A stretch of 5,729 nt of DNA from Gemmatimonadales bacterium. GTDB lineage: Bacteria; Gemmatimonadota; Gemmatimonadetes; Gemmatimonadales; GWC2-71-9. The notes under the pieces are model-generated. The model ran no database searches. It was not told the origin of the DNA and worked only from the letters and a program-made list of their open reading frames with translations. A program made the position numbers and the translations under genes. The DNA lies in contig JACCSZ010000359.1 of assembly GCA_013812695.1 (NCBI GenBank), positions 1 to 5,729 of the forward strand. Direction: 5' to 3'. Below, piece by piece: positions 1 through 5,729 of the stretch (positions are counted from its first letter, which is position 1; every line of letters starts with the position of its first letter).

Positions 1-1134
1 CGCTTGGCCGGCGGGGTGGCGCACGAAGTCAACAATATGATGACCGGCGTCATCGGCTTCAGCGAGTTCCTGCTCCGCGGCCTCGAAGTGAACGACCCCC
101 GGCGGAGCGAGGTCCGCGAGATCATCAAGGCCGGCACCCGGGCGGCCGATGTGACGCGGCAATTGCTCGCCTTCACGCGCCAGCAGTTTCTGCGGCCCGA
201 AGTCCTGTCGGTCAATGCCGTGGTGCGCGAATTCGAGCTGATGCTGCGGCGATCCTTGGGCGAAGACCATCGTCTTGAGCTGGCGCTCGCCCCTGATGCC
301 GGCGAGATCCGCGCCGACCGCGGCCAGCTCGAGCAGGTCCTGGTCAATCTCATGCTCAACGCGCGCGACGCGATGACCCAACCCGGCCGGATCACGGTGT
401 CCACCCACGTCGCCTCCCTCGACCAGCCGTACGCGCAACGTCACGGTGGGGTCGGCGTCGCCCCAGGCGAGTACGTCCAGCTGGCGGTGAGCGATACCGG
501 CGCGGGAATGGCTCCCGAGACCCAGGCGCGCATCTTCGAGCCATTCTTCACGACCAAGCCCGTGGGACAGGGCACCGGCCTCGGGCTCTCCACGGTCTAC
601 GGCATCGTCAAGCAGAGCGATGGATACATCTGGGTGTACAGCGAGGTCGGCCTCGGCACCACCTTCAAGATGTACCTGCCCAGGGTCGGCGCCGGGATGG
701 GACTCCCTGCGGGGGCCGCGCCGCAGGAGGCGGGGGAGGGAGGATCGGAGACGATCCTGATCGTGGAGGACGAAGAGATGGTCCGGGCGCTCGCGAGCCG
801 GGGGCTTCGCGAGCAGGGCTACACCGTGGTCGAGGCGCGGCACGGCGCCGATGCGCTTCGACAGCTTCAGAGCGGCGGCTCGGCCGTCCACCTGGTCATC
901 ACGGACGTGGTCATGCCGGAGATGGGCGGGCGCGAGCTCGGCCGCCGCTTGAGGACCCTGCGGCCCAGCCTGCCCGTGCTGTTCATGTCGGGCTACACGG
1001 GAGAGGACGTGATCCAGCGGGGATTGATGGATCCCAACGCCCCATTCCAGCAGAAGCCGTTCGCCCCGGACGGGCTCGCGCGCAAGGTGCGCGAGATGCT
1101 CGACGAGGCTCGGGCTCGGCTCGAGCGGGTGTAG
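1..1134 (+). CDS. Hybrid sensor histidine kinase, C-terminal receiver domain (5'-partial)
   Basis: The protein should autophosphorylate on His and relay phosphate to its own C-terminal receiver. Numbering from the first full codon (Arg, bases 1-3): the visible part opens inside the HisKA dimerisation helix with LAGGVAHEVNN, where H8 is the phospho-accepting His of the NtrB-like type. The HATPase domain follows with N box NLMLNARDA (N120), G1 box DTGAGM (165-170), F box IFEPFFTTK (178-186) and G2 box GTGLGLS (191-197). A Gly/Ala-rich linker (about 229-249) leads to a receiver with acidic pair E256-D257, phospho-acceptor D302 (TDVVMPEMGG), S330 and K352 (QKPF). The frame is open at base 1, so the start and the sensory part (often PAS or GAF domains in this class) lie outside. 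The receiver has no output domain after it, so phosphate may pass on to another protein or act as feedback. The REC-HD-GYP regulator downstream is a possible partner, which is inference from proximity. The stop is TAG at 1132-1134. Confidence 0.95.
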   Translation, partial: RLAGGVAHEVNNMMTGVIGFSEFLLRGLEVNDPRRSEVREIIKAGTRAADVTRQLLAFTRQQFLRPEVLSVNAVVREFELMLRRSLGEDHRLELALAPDAGEIRADRGQLEQVLVNLMLNARDAMTQPGRITVSTHVASLDQPYAQRHGGVGVAPGEYVQLAVSDTGAGMAPETQARIFEPFFTTKPVGQGTGLGLSTVYGIVKQSDGYIWVYSEVGLGTTFKMYLPRVGAGMGLPAGAAPQEAGEGGSETILIVEDEEMVRALASRGLREQGYTVVEARHGADALRQLQSGGSAVHLVITDVVMPEMGGRELGRRLRTLRPSLPVLFMSGYTGEDVIQRGLMDPNAPFQQKPFAPDGLARKVREMLDEARARLERV

Positions 1135-1156
1135 GCGAGGCTAGGCGCTCGAGCCG
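1117..1156. terminator. 11-bp perfect inverted repeat between convergent stop codons
   Basis: Bases 1117-1127 (CGGCTCGAGCG) are the exact reverse complement of 1146-1156, separated by 18 bases that contain both stop codons of the convergent genes. The stem is very GC-rich and would form in transcripts from either strand, so a bidirectional transcription end or mRNA 3'-end protection is plausible. No T-run follows on either side, so it is not a classical intrinsic terminator. GC-rich genomes produce such dyads by chance more often than others do. Confidence 0.35.
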
Positions 1157-1386
1157 GCACCCACGTGCGGGCTCTCGTGCTGGACCGGCCGGAACTCGAG
1201 GTGATCGGCGGGCACGATCAGGAATCCGCGCGGCGTCGACAGCCGGGCCAGCCGATCGCCGGCCATGTTGACCATCCGCTGCGTCACGCCGGGAAAGATC
1301 GGCGCGACGTCGTACCAGACGTTGGCTTTCAGGTCGGCATACTTCCGCTCATGCTCGGACCGCACGCGTGCCTGCACTCCAGCCAT
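1141..1386 (-). CDS. Small hypothetical protein, 81 residues
   Basis: I do not recognise this family. The gene encodes 81 residues from ATG at 1386 (MAGVQARVRSEHERK) to TAG at 1143-1141. The start is supported by a Shine-Dalgarno AGGAG (plus-strand 1392-1396) five bases upstream of the ATG. The frame stays open further upstream to 1947, but that extension is Ser/Arg-rich, lies antisense to the receiver-domain coding region and looks like shadow sequence, while this part has ordinary protein composition. The N-terminal third is charged (RSEHERKYADLK), followed by an aromatic and hydrophobic stretch (VWYDVAPIFPGVTQRMV) and a beta-like segment near residues 54-66 (GFLIVPADHLEFR). There is no signal peptide, membrane segment or Cys/His metal motif, so it is probably cytoplasmic. 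It sits between two signalling genes on the opposite strand, ends six bases from the kinase stop, and is divergent from the HD-GYP gene. Function is unknown. Confidence 0.72.
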   Translation of the reverse strand: MAGVQARVRSEHERKYADLKANVWYDVAPIFPGVTQRMVNMAGDRLARLSTPRGFLIVPADHLEFRPVQHESPHVGAGSSA

Positions 1387-1391
1387 CCGCA

Positions 1392-1421
1392 CTCCTGGTT
1401 CGGGGAATCGGCCGCAATTTA
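1392..1421 (-). promoter_or_regulatory. Shine-Dalgarno and candidate -10 for the 81-residue gene
   Basis: On the minus strand an AGGAG (plus-strand CTCCT, 1392-1396) lies five bases before the ATG at 1386. Upstream, an unusually AT-rich patch reads TAAATT (plus-strand 1416-1421), a 4/6 match to the sigma70 -10 box, which would give a leader of about 20-25 bases. I see no convincing -35 box at the right distance. The ribosome-binding site is well supported; the promoter is only a candidate. Confidence 0.4.
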
Positions 1422-1453
1422 CAACCCGGGCGTCTCCGACGACACCACCCCGA

Positions 1454-1482
1454 TGGACATTCCGCCGGCGCCCGTGTAGTCT
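1454..1482 (+). promoter_or_regulatory. Candidate sigma70-type promoter for the REC-HD-GYP gene
   Basis: TGGACA (1454-1459, 5/6 to TTGACA) is followed after a 17-base spacer by TAGTCT (1477-1482), which keeps the T, A and final T of TATAAT, as many promoters in GC-rich bacteria do. Transcription would begin near 1489 and leave a leader of roughly 50 bases before the ATG at 1538. It lies in the only sizeable non-coding gap of the window and points the right way. Match quality is modest, so this is a candidate only. Confidence 0.3.
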
Positions 1483-1485
1483 GGA

Positions 1486-1517
1486 TGGGCATGGATGTTC
1501 GTGGCATCCATCTCCCA
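1486..1517 (+). promoter_or_regulatory. Imperfect hairpin or operator-like dyad in the leader of the HD-GYP gene
   Basis: ATGGATG (1491-1497) and CATCCAT (1505-1511) form a perfect 7-bp inverted repeat around a 7-base loop. After a small asymmetric internal loop (C1490 against C1512-T1513) the stem continues with TGGG (1486-1489) and CCCA (1514-1517), giving 11 pairs in all. It lies just downstream of the candidate -10 and about 20 bases before the start codon. It could be a regulator-binding dyad or an mRNA hairpin affecting initiation, and it could also be chance. No terminator T-run follows. Confidence 0.35.
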
Positions 1518-1537
1518 CCTCGGGTCGATCACTGCAC

Positions 1538-2596
1538 ATGACGGACCCCCCGGGCGCGCCGCCGATCGTGGCCGGCAGCGCCAACTGTCTGGTGGTCGAC
1601 GACGAGCCCAGCGTGCGGCGCTCGCTCGTGCGGATGCTCCAGGCACAGGGCTTCAGCTGCTTCGAGGCCGGTAGCGGCCGCGAAGCGCTCGACGTGCTCG
1701 CGCGCATCGGCGAGGCGCCGCTCATGATCTCCGACATGCGGATGCCCGGGCTCGACGGCGTCGGCCTGCTCGAGGCGGTCCGCGAGCGCTTTCCGGACAC
1801 CTCCGTCATCATGCTCACCGGGATGAGCGAGACCACCACCGCCGTCGACTGCCTGCACATGGGCGCCGCCGACTTCCTGCTCAAGCCCATTTCGGTCGGG
1901 GAACTGCAAGCGCGCGTCGCCCGCGTGCTGGAGAAGCGGGCGCTCATCCTGCAGAATCGCTTCTACCAGGAACACCTCGAGCGCCAGGTGCACGAGCAGG
2001 CGCTCCGGATCCAGGAGCTGTTCCTGCAGGGCGTGCAGATGCTGGCCCGCGCCCTCGAGGCCAAAGACGCCTACACGCGCGGCCACTCGATACGGGTCAG
2101 CCAGTACGCGGTCGGGACGGCGCGGCGGCTGGGGTTCGCCGGGCCGAGCCTCGATGGTATTCGCCTCGGCGGGGAGCTGCACGACATCGGGAAGATCGGG
2201 ACCCGCGAATCGGTGCTGCACAAACCGGGCATGCTGACCGCCGACGAGTTCCGCCAGATCAGCGAGCACCCGGCTCTGGGCGAGCGCATGTTGCTCCCGC
2301 TGGCGCAGGAATCGCCGGATGTGCTGAGGATCGTCCGCTCGCACCATGAGCGGCTGGACGGCCGCGGCTTCCCCGACGGACTCCGAGGCGAGAAGATCCC
2401 CATCGAAGCCCGCATCGTGGCGGTCGCCGATTCGTTCGACGCGATGACGACGGAGCGCCCCTACCGGGATTCGCGCCCGCCCGAGGCCGCCGTGGCCGAA
2501 CTCCGCCGCGTGGCGGGGACCCAGCTCGACCCTGATGCCGTCGAGGCGTTCGTCGGTGCCTTCCCGGACCCGAAGGAGCTTCCGCTCTCGGCGTAG
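1538..2596 (+). CDS. REC-HD-GYP response regulator, probable cyclic-di-GMP phosphodiesterase
   Basis: This 352-residue protein has the RpfG-like layout: receiver (about 15-130), helical, probably coiled-coil linker (about 131-165), then HD-GYP (about 166-340). The receiver has the acidic pair D21-D22, phospho-acceptor D66 (ISDMRMPG), T94 and K116 (LLKP). The HD-GYP domain keeps the expected metal ligands: H183 (RGHS), H215-D216 (LHDIGKIG), H244, H269-H270 and D298, with signature HHERLDGRGFPDG, so GYP reads GFP. The family hydrolyses cyclic-di-GMP to pGpG or GMP, and phosphorylation of the receiver normally switches this activity. Both domains look catalytically intact. It is cytoplasmic, with no membrane segment. 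The ATG at 1538 is preferred because the receiver begins shortly after it; upstream in-frame sequence is not protein-like and runs over the divergent gene. No clear Shine-Dalgarno precedes this ATG. The likely donor is a histidine kinase such as the hybrid one upstream, which is inference. Confidence 0.93.
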   Translation: MTDPPGAPPIVAGSANCLVVDDEPSVRRSLVRMLQAQGFSCFEAGSGREALDVLARIGEAPLMISDMRMPGLDGVGLLEAVRERFPDTSVIMLTGMSETTTAVDCLHMGAADFLLKPISVGELQARVARVLEKRALILQNRFYQEHLERQVHEQALRIQELFLQGVQMLARALEAKDAYTRGHSIRVSQYAVGTARRLGFAGPSLDGIRLGGELHDIGKIGTRESVLHKPGMLTADEFRQISEHPALGERMLLPLAQESPDVLRIVRSHHERLDGRGFPDGLRGEKIPIEARIVAVADSFDAMTTERPYRDSRPPEAAVAELRRVAGTQLDPDAVEAFVGAFPDPKELPLSA

Positions 2597-2612
2597 GCGG
2601 TCCACCGCGATA

Positions 2613-3932
2613 TTACAGTAGTCCCCGCCGCTTGAGCTGATGATACCGCGCCACCACCGCCTCTCCCGCGCCGGCGGGCGCCACATCCAGTACCATCACG
2701 CCCCGCCCACGCATCTCCAGCAGCGCCGCTTCACGCGCCCCGAGCAGTTCCTCCGCCGCCGCGCGTTCGAACGCGGCTCCGCTGGTCGCCGGGCGCGCCG
2801 CGGCGAGCGCCTCGAGCGCCGGGTCGCGCAGCGTGACGGCCAGCGGCAGGTGGCGCGGCCGGAGCGTCGCGGCATGGGCGACGAGTGCCTCGCTGGCGGT
2901 CCGGTCGATCACGTCGGTGAAGAGCACCGTCAAGGCGCGCTTGCGGTTGTGTGCCGCGAGATAGCGGAAGGCCGCCGGGTAGTCGGACTCGACCAGCCGG
3001 CCCTCCGCGTGCGCCAGGCCGTCGAGCACCGCGCGCAGGGCGCGCCGGCCGCGCGCGGGCGCCAAGTGGCGTTGGACGGTGTCCGCGAAGATCATCAGCC
3101 CCACGTTGTCGTCGTGCTCCACTGCCGCGCGGGCGAGCTGGAGCGCCGCGGTGACCACCGATTCGAGCCGGGCGACCCCGTCGATCTCGGCGGTGAGCAG
3201 GCGACCAGCGTCGATCACGATCAGCACCTGCTGGCGGCGCTCGTCCTCGTACTGCCGCGCGATCGGTTTCCCGCGGCGGGCGGTCGCCTTCCAATCGATG
3301 ATCCGGGTCTCGTCGCCCGGCACCCACTCGCGGAGACCCTCGAATAGCTGGCCCTCACCCGGGCGCCGGATGGCGCGAAGACCGGCCTCCCGGCGACGCG
3401 CCACCTGCAGCGGCAGCGCGCGGAGGCGGGACTCGGGCAGCGTCGGATAGACCGTGGCGTGCCAAGGCAGCCGCACGGTCCCTTGCCGCCACGCGAGCCC
3501 GAGCGGGCCGAGAATCCGAATCGCGAGCTCGCCGCCCGCGCCGCCGCCGCGCCGCACGGGCGTCAACTCCAGGCGCTCGTCGAGCCCTTCGCCGGGGGGC
3601 ACGAGCAGGCGACGGGTGGGCGTGACCGCCCCGCCGAGCGGTTCGGGCAGCCGCTCGCGGACGTCGAGCACGAGGCGCCGCTGGGAATGGTGCCGCCACC
3701 GATACCGTATCACCGCCGCGCGTCCCACGCCGAACGCGGCCGGGGCCTCGCGGGAAACGTCGAGCGAGCGCGGCACCGGCGCGCGTGCGGCGTCCAGTAC
3801 CAGCGCTGCGATCCAGAGCAGGTCGAGGGCAGGGAGCAGGCCCCCCGACCCGGGCCACACGACCGCCAGCGGCGCGGCCACGGCCAGCGCGGCCGCGCCG
3901 ATCAGCCAGCGCCGGGACGGAACGACGGTCAC
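2613..3932 (-). CDS. DUF58 domain protein (von Willebrand A-like), membrane-anchored
   Basis: A 439-residue DUF58 protein starts with GTG at 3932 and ends with TAA at 2615-2613. Two hydrophobic segments at the N terminus (about 9-28 and 32-49) should anchor it in the membrane. A beta-rich region (about 55-165) follows, then the DUF58 signature LREWVPGDETRIIDWKATAR (200-219) continuing to the conserved YEDER (227-231). The von Willebrand A-like fold begins at VLIVIDAGR (236-244) and includes LFTD (D340). The usual metal-site motif DxSxS reads D241-A-G-R-L here, so classical MIDAS metal binding is doubtful. The GTG start overlaps the TGA of the MoxR gene by four bases (GTGA, 3932-3929), which indicates translational re-initiation; the preceding Shine-Dalgarno is weak. 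DUF58 proteins are regular partners of MoxR ATPases and are thought to be chaperone targets or scaffolds in envelope-related processes. It is the last gene of the operon; the next stop, of the HD-GYP gene, is 16 bases away on the other strand. Confidence 0.93.
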   Translation of the reverse strand: MTVVPSRRWLIGAAALAVAAPLAVVWPGSGGLLPALDLLWIAALVLDAARAPVPRSLDVSREAPAAFGVGRAAVIRYRWRHHSQRRLVLDVRERLPEPLGGAVTPTRRLLVPPGEGLDERLELTPVRRGGGAGGELAIRILGPLGLAWRQGTVRLPWHATVYPTLPESRLRALPLQVARRREAGLRAIRRPGEGQLFEGLREWVPGDETRIIDWKATARRGKPIARQYEDERRQQVLIVIDAGRLLTAEIDGVARLESVVTAALQLARAAVEHDDNVGLMIFADTVQRHLAPARGRRALRAVLDGLAHAEGRLVESDYPAAFRYLAAHNRKRALTVLFTDVIDRTASEALVAHAATLRPRHLPLAVTLRDPALEALAAARPATSGAAFERAAAEELLGAREAALLEMRGRGVMVLDVAPAGAGEAVVARYHQLKRRGLL

Positions 3933-4912
3933 CGGGGCGCCTGGATGTTCTCGATGATGCCCCGGAGCGCCGTGTCGGCCGTAACCCCTTCCAGCTCGAG
4001 CTCGGGCGCCACCGCCACGCGATGCCGCAATACCGCCGGCGCGAGCTCCTTGACATCGTCCGGCACGACGTACGCCCGCCCGTCGAGCAGCGCGGACGCT
4101 TGGGCGATCTTGAGCAGCGCGACGCTCCCACGCGGCGACGCGCCCAGCGTGAGCACCGGCGCGGTGCGCGTCGCTCGCACGATGGCCGTGATGTAGCCGA
4201 CGAGCGTCGCCTCCACGCGCACCCGCCGTGTCGCCTCGCGGAGCCGGGCCAGCGCCGGCCCGTCGGCGACTCGCGCGATGCCATAGCTCGTCGGCACGTC
4301 GGCCTCGAACCCGCTGAGGACGCGCGTGAGAATCCCCTGCTCCACCGCTTCTTCTGGATAGCCGATCAGCACCTTGACCAGAAAGCGGTCGAGCTCGGCC
4401 TCGGGCAACGGGTAGGTGCCCTCGAACTCGATCGGGTTCTGGGTCGCGAACACCGTGAAGCTCTCGGGCAGCTCGTGCGAGGTGCCGTCCACCGTGACCC
4501 GGCGCTCCTGCATTGCCTCGAGCAGCGCCGCCTGGGTCTTGGCCGGGGCGCGATTGATCTCGTCCCCCAGGACCAGGTCGCCGAACAACGGGCCCGGCCG
4601 GAAGCTGAACGTGCCCTGCGGGGTGAGCAGGCTGACGCCGGTGATGTCCGACGGCATCAGGTCGGGGGTGAACTGGATGCGGCGGAACTGGAGCCCGAGC
4701 GCCAGCCCCAGCGCCCGCACCAGCAGCGTCTTCGCCGTGCCCGGCACGCCTTCGAGCAGCACGTGCCCGCGGGCCAGGAGGGCGGCCACCGTGTCCCGCA
4801 CCGCCGGGCGTTGGCCGAGCACCACCCCTTCGAGTGCGGTCACCAGGCGGCCAGCGGCCGCCGCGTGCTCCGCAATCTCCTCGGGGCCAAGCGGGGAAGG
4901 ATCGGCGGTCAT
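3929..4912 (-). CDS. MoxR-family AAA+ ATPase
   Basis: A 327-residue MoxR ATPase of normal family length, from ATG at 4912 to TGA at 3931-3929. Visible motifs are Walker A GVPGTAKT (55-62), the MoxR-typical FTPDLMPSDITG (81-92), Walker B LVLGDEINRA (113-122, with D117-E118), sensor 1 FATQNP (N159), arginine finger in EAELDRF (R176) and sensor 2 GASPRGS (R261). Position 116 is Gly where the family usually has Ala; the catalytic residues are intact. It is cytoplasmic and should form a ring-shaped oligomer. The family acts as ATP-driven chaperones for von Willebrand A-domain proteins, and the adjacent DUF58 protein is the obvious partner. The ATG overlaps the TGA of the DUF4350 gene as ATGA (4912-4909), and GGGAGGAG (plus-strand 4924-4931) inside the end of that gene lies about 11 bases upstream. 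Translation is therefore likely coupled yet has its own strong ribosome site. Confidence 0.96.
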   Translation of the reverse strand: MTADPSPLGPEEIAEHAAAAGRLVTALEGVVLGQRPAVRDTVAALLARGHVLLEGVPGTAKTLLVRALGLALGLQFRRIQFTPDLMPSDITGVSLLTPQGTFSFRPGPLFGDLVLGDEINRAPAKTQAALLEAMQERRVTVDGTSHELPESFTVFATQNPIEFEGTYPLPEAELDRFLVKVLIGYPEEAVEQGILTRVLSGFEADVPTSYGIARVADGPALARLREATRRVRVEATLVGYITAIVRATRTAPVLTLGASPRGSVALLKIAQASALLDGRAYVVPDDVKELAPAVLRHRVAVAPELELEGVTADTALRGIIENIQAPR

Positions 4913-5729
4913 GTCGGCGTGAGCTCCTCCCAGAGTGTTTCCACGGCGTGGGCGGCGTGGAGGACGTCCTGTTCGCTCGCGGAGCGCCCGGTGAGCGAGG
5001 TGAGCGTCTCGAGCGCGGCCCGGCCGCGCGGCGTGCGCATGGCGGGGGCCAGGCCCTCGAGCCACGGACCGGCCGCTCCGCGGGTCGTGCGGGCCGCGCG
5101 CGAGAGCCGACGCCGGAGCCCGTGCAGCATGAGTCCGACGGCCACGTCGTGCCCGCGCGCCGCGGCGAGCGCCGTCGCCAGCGCGCGCACGTGCTCGAGC
5201 GACGAACGGCGGCGCCGCTCGATCCCGCTTCGGATCGGACCGAACCGAATCCCGGCGGCCAGCAGCGCGAGCGCGCCCACCGCCGCGAGCTGCAGGACGG
5301 CCCATCCCCACGGGGAGCGAAGCGTCCAGTCCCAGGCCGCGCCGCCCAAGCTCCGGGAGGCGTCGAAACCGTGGTGATACTCGTCGATGATGACCCTTTG
5401 ATAGCGCGGCACCACGAGGCCGAGCGCGAACGGCCCCGCGCCGCTCTCCCGAAGCACACGGTTGGAGAACAGCCGGTCGTCGGCCACCAGGGTTGCCCGG
5501 CGTCCGTCGTCGAGCGCGGCCGACAGCGCCACCGGGCGGCCGTCGGCGGTGCGGAGCAGCGTATCCACTGTACGGGCGGCCGGGGCAGTGCAGGTGACGG
5601 ACGCGCCGTCCACCGCGTCGGTCGAGTCCACGAACACGCGGGATCGGCGGCGCTCGAGCACCGCGCCGGCGCGCGGGAACGGGCGCCGCTCCGCTCCGGG
5701 TGGCGCCACTACCGCGAGCGAGTCGCGCC
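4909..5729 (-). CDS. DUF4350 domain protein (5'-partial)
   Basis: The frame is open from the right window edge to TGA at 4911-4909, giving 272 full codons; the true start lies outside. Apparent start codons such as the GTG at 5709 are internal, because the coding sense continues as RDSLAVVAPPG from 5727. Numbering from 5727, the extracytoplasmic part carries the DUF4350-like pattern VADDRLFSNRVL (81-92) and then VIIDEYHHG (112-120). One transmembrane helix follows at about 141-160, then the basic flank RFGPIRSG and a helical, Arg/Ala-rich cytoplasmic tail (about 170-272). The family usually begins with another membrane segment, so roughly 100-150 residues are probably missing. Function is not established; the gene recurs beside MoxR and DUF58 genes and may be a membrane partner of that complex. 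It is the first gene of the operon visible here, so the promoter lies further right, outside the window. Confidence 0.85.
   Translation of the reverse strand, partial: RDSLAVVAPPGAERRPFPRAGAVLERRRSRVFVDSTDAVDGASVTCTAPAARTVDTLLRTADGRPVALSAALDDGRRATLVADDRLFSNRVLRESGAGPFALGLVVPRYQRVIIDEYHHGFDASRSLGGAAWDWTLRSPWGWAVLQLAAVGALALLAAGIRFGPIRSGIERRRRSSLEHVRALATALAAARGHDVAVGLMLHGLRRRLSRAARTTRGAAGPWLEGLAPAMRTPRGRAALETLTSLTGRSASEQDVLHAAHAVETLWEELTPT
4924..4931 (-). promoter_or_regulatory. Shine-Dalgarno of the MoxR gene inside the DUF4350 coding end
   Basis: On the minus strand GGGAGGAG ends 11 bases before the ATG at 4912. It encodes the Trp-Glu-Glu near the C terminus of the DUF4350 protein (WEELTPT). 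The spacing is slightly long, but the anti-Shine-Dalgarno match is strong and supports the chosen MoxR start. Confidence 0.55.

Noticed and set aside
1265..1537. Upstream extension of the REC-HD-GYP frame
   Set aside because: The translated extension is Arg/Pro/Thr-rich, overlaps the divergent small gene and precedes an ordinary receiver start; response regulators begin close to the receiver, which fits ATG 1538.
1387..1947. N-terminal extension of the 81-residue gene to a 268-residue protein on the minus strand
   Set aside because: The extra part is Ser/Arg-rich, lies antisense to the well-supported receiver-coding region and across the divergent promoter gap, and lacks any domain signal. 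The Shine-Dalgarno supports the internal ATG at 1386.
2597..2608. Small hairpin GCGG-TCCA-CCGC between the convergent HD-GYP and DUF58 genes
   Set aside because: Only four base pairs and no T-run on either strand; too short to call a terminator.
1529..2686. 385-residue minus-strand open frame opposite the HD-GYP gene
   Set aside because: It is a GC-rich antisense shadow with Arg/His/Ala-rich composition and no recognisable domain, fully covered by a strongly supported gene.
3785..5377. 530-residue plus-strand open frame opposite the MoxR operon
   Set aside because: Composition is dominated by Arg, Ala, Pro and Gln, there is no domain, and the opposite strand carries clear Walker and DUF4350 motifs. 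It is a by-product of the high GC content.
3933..5459. 948-residue continuous minus-strand frame upstream of the DUF58 protein
   Set aside because: The first 509 residues are an out-of-frame reading of the MoxR and DUF4350 genes (Arg/Gly/Ala/Pro-rich). Only the part from GTG 3932 shows DUF58 features.
5707..5709. GTG as the start of the DUF4350 gene
   Set aside because: The same frame continues to the window edge with protein-like sequence (RDSLAVVAPPG), and the family has a longer N-terminal region, so this is an internal valine codon.

Overview
The window is a gene-dense stretch of very GC-rich bacterial chromosome. It holds five protein-coding genes, two cut by the window edges, and only one intergenic gap longer than about 20 bases. 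Base composition, strong GC preference at third codon positions and the gene set (NtrB-like hybrid histidine kinase, REC-HD-GYP regulator, MoxR/DUF58/DUF4350 cluster) suggest a free-living Gram-negative soil or sediment bacterium. A Gemmatimonadota- or Acidobacteriota-like lineage would fit, but that is inference from flavour, not a marker gene. I see no tRNA, rRNA, CRISPR array, insertion sequence or phage gene.

Left part (1-2596), signalling. A hybrid histidine kinase missing its N-terminal sensor (1-1134, +) runs convergently into a small unrecognised 81-residue gene (1141-1386, -). That small gene is divergent from a response regulator joining a receiver to an HD-GYP cyclic-di-GMP phosphodiesterase domain (1538-2596, +). 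The 151-base divergent gap (1387-1537) is the only real regulatory space: it holds a Shine-Dalgarno for the small gene, weak candidate promoters for both directions and an imperfect hairpin or dyad in the leader of the HD-GYP gene. A perfect 11-bp inverted repeat straddles the convergent stops near 1134/1141.

Right part (2613-5729), minus strand. A compact operon is read right to left: a DUF4350 protein (5' end outside the window), a MoxR-family AAA+ ATPase and a membrane-anchored DUF58 protein. Consecutive genes overlap by four bases (ATGA, then GTGA), which implies translational coupling. This is a known widespread cluster in which the MoxR ATPase is thought to act as a chaperone on von Willebrand A-like partners at the membrane; its substrate here cannot be read from the sequence. 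The operon ends 16 bases from the stop of the HD-GYP gene, so the two transcription units converge.

I found no clearly new system. The items most worth checking are the orphan 81-residue protein between two signalling genes, the two inverted repeats, and the degenerate metal-site motif of the DUF58 protein.
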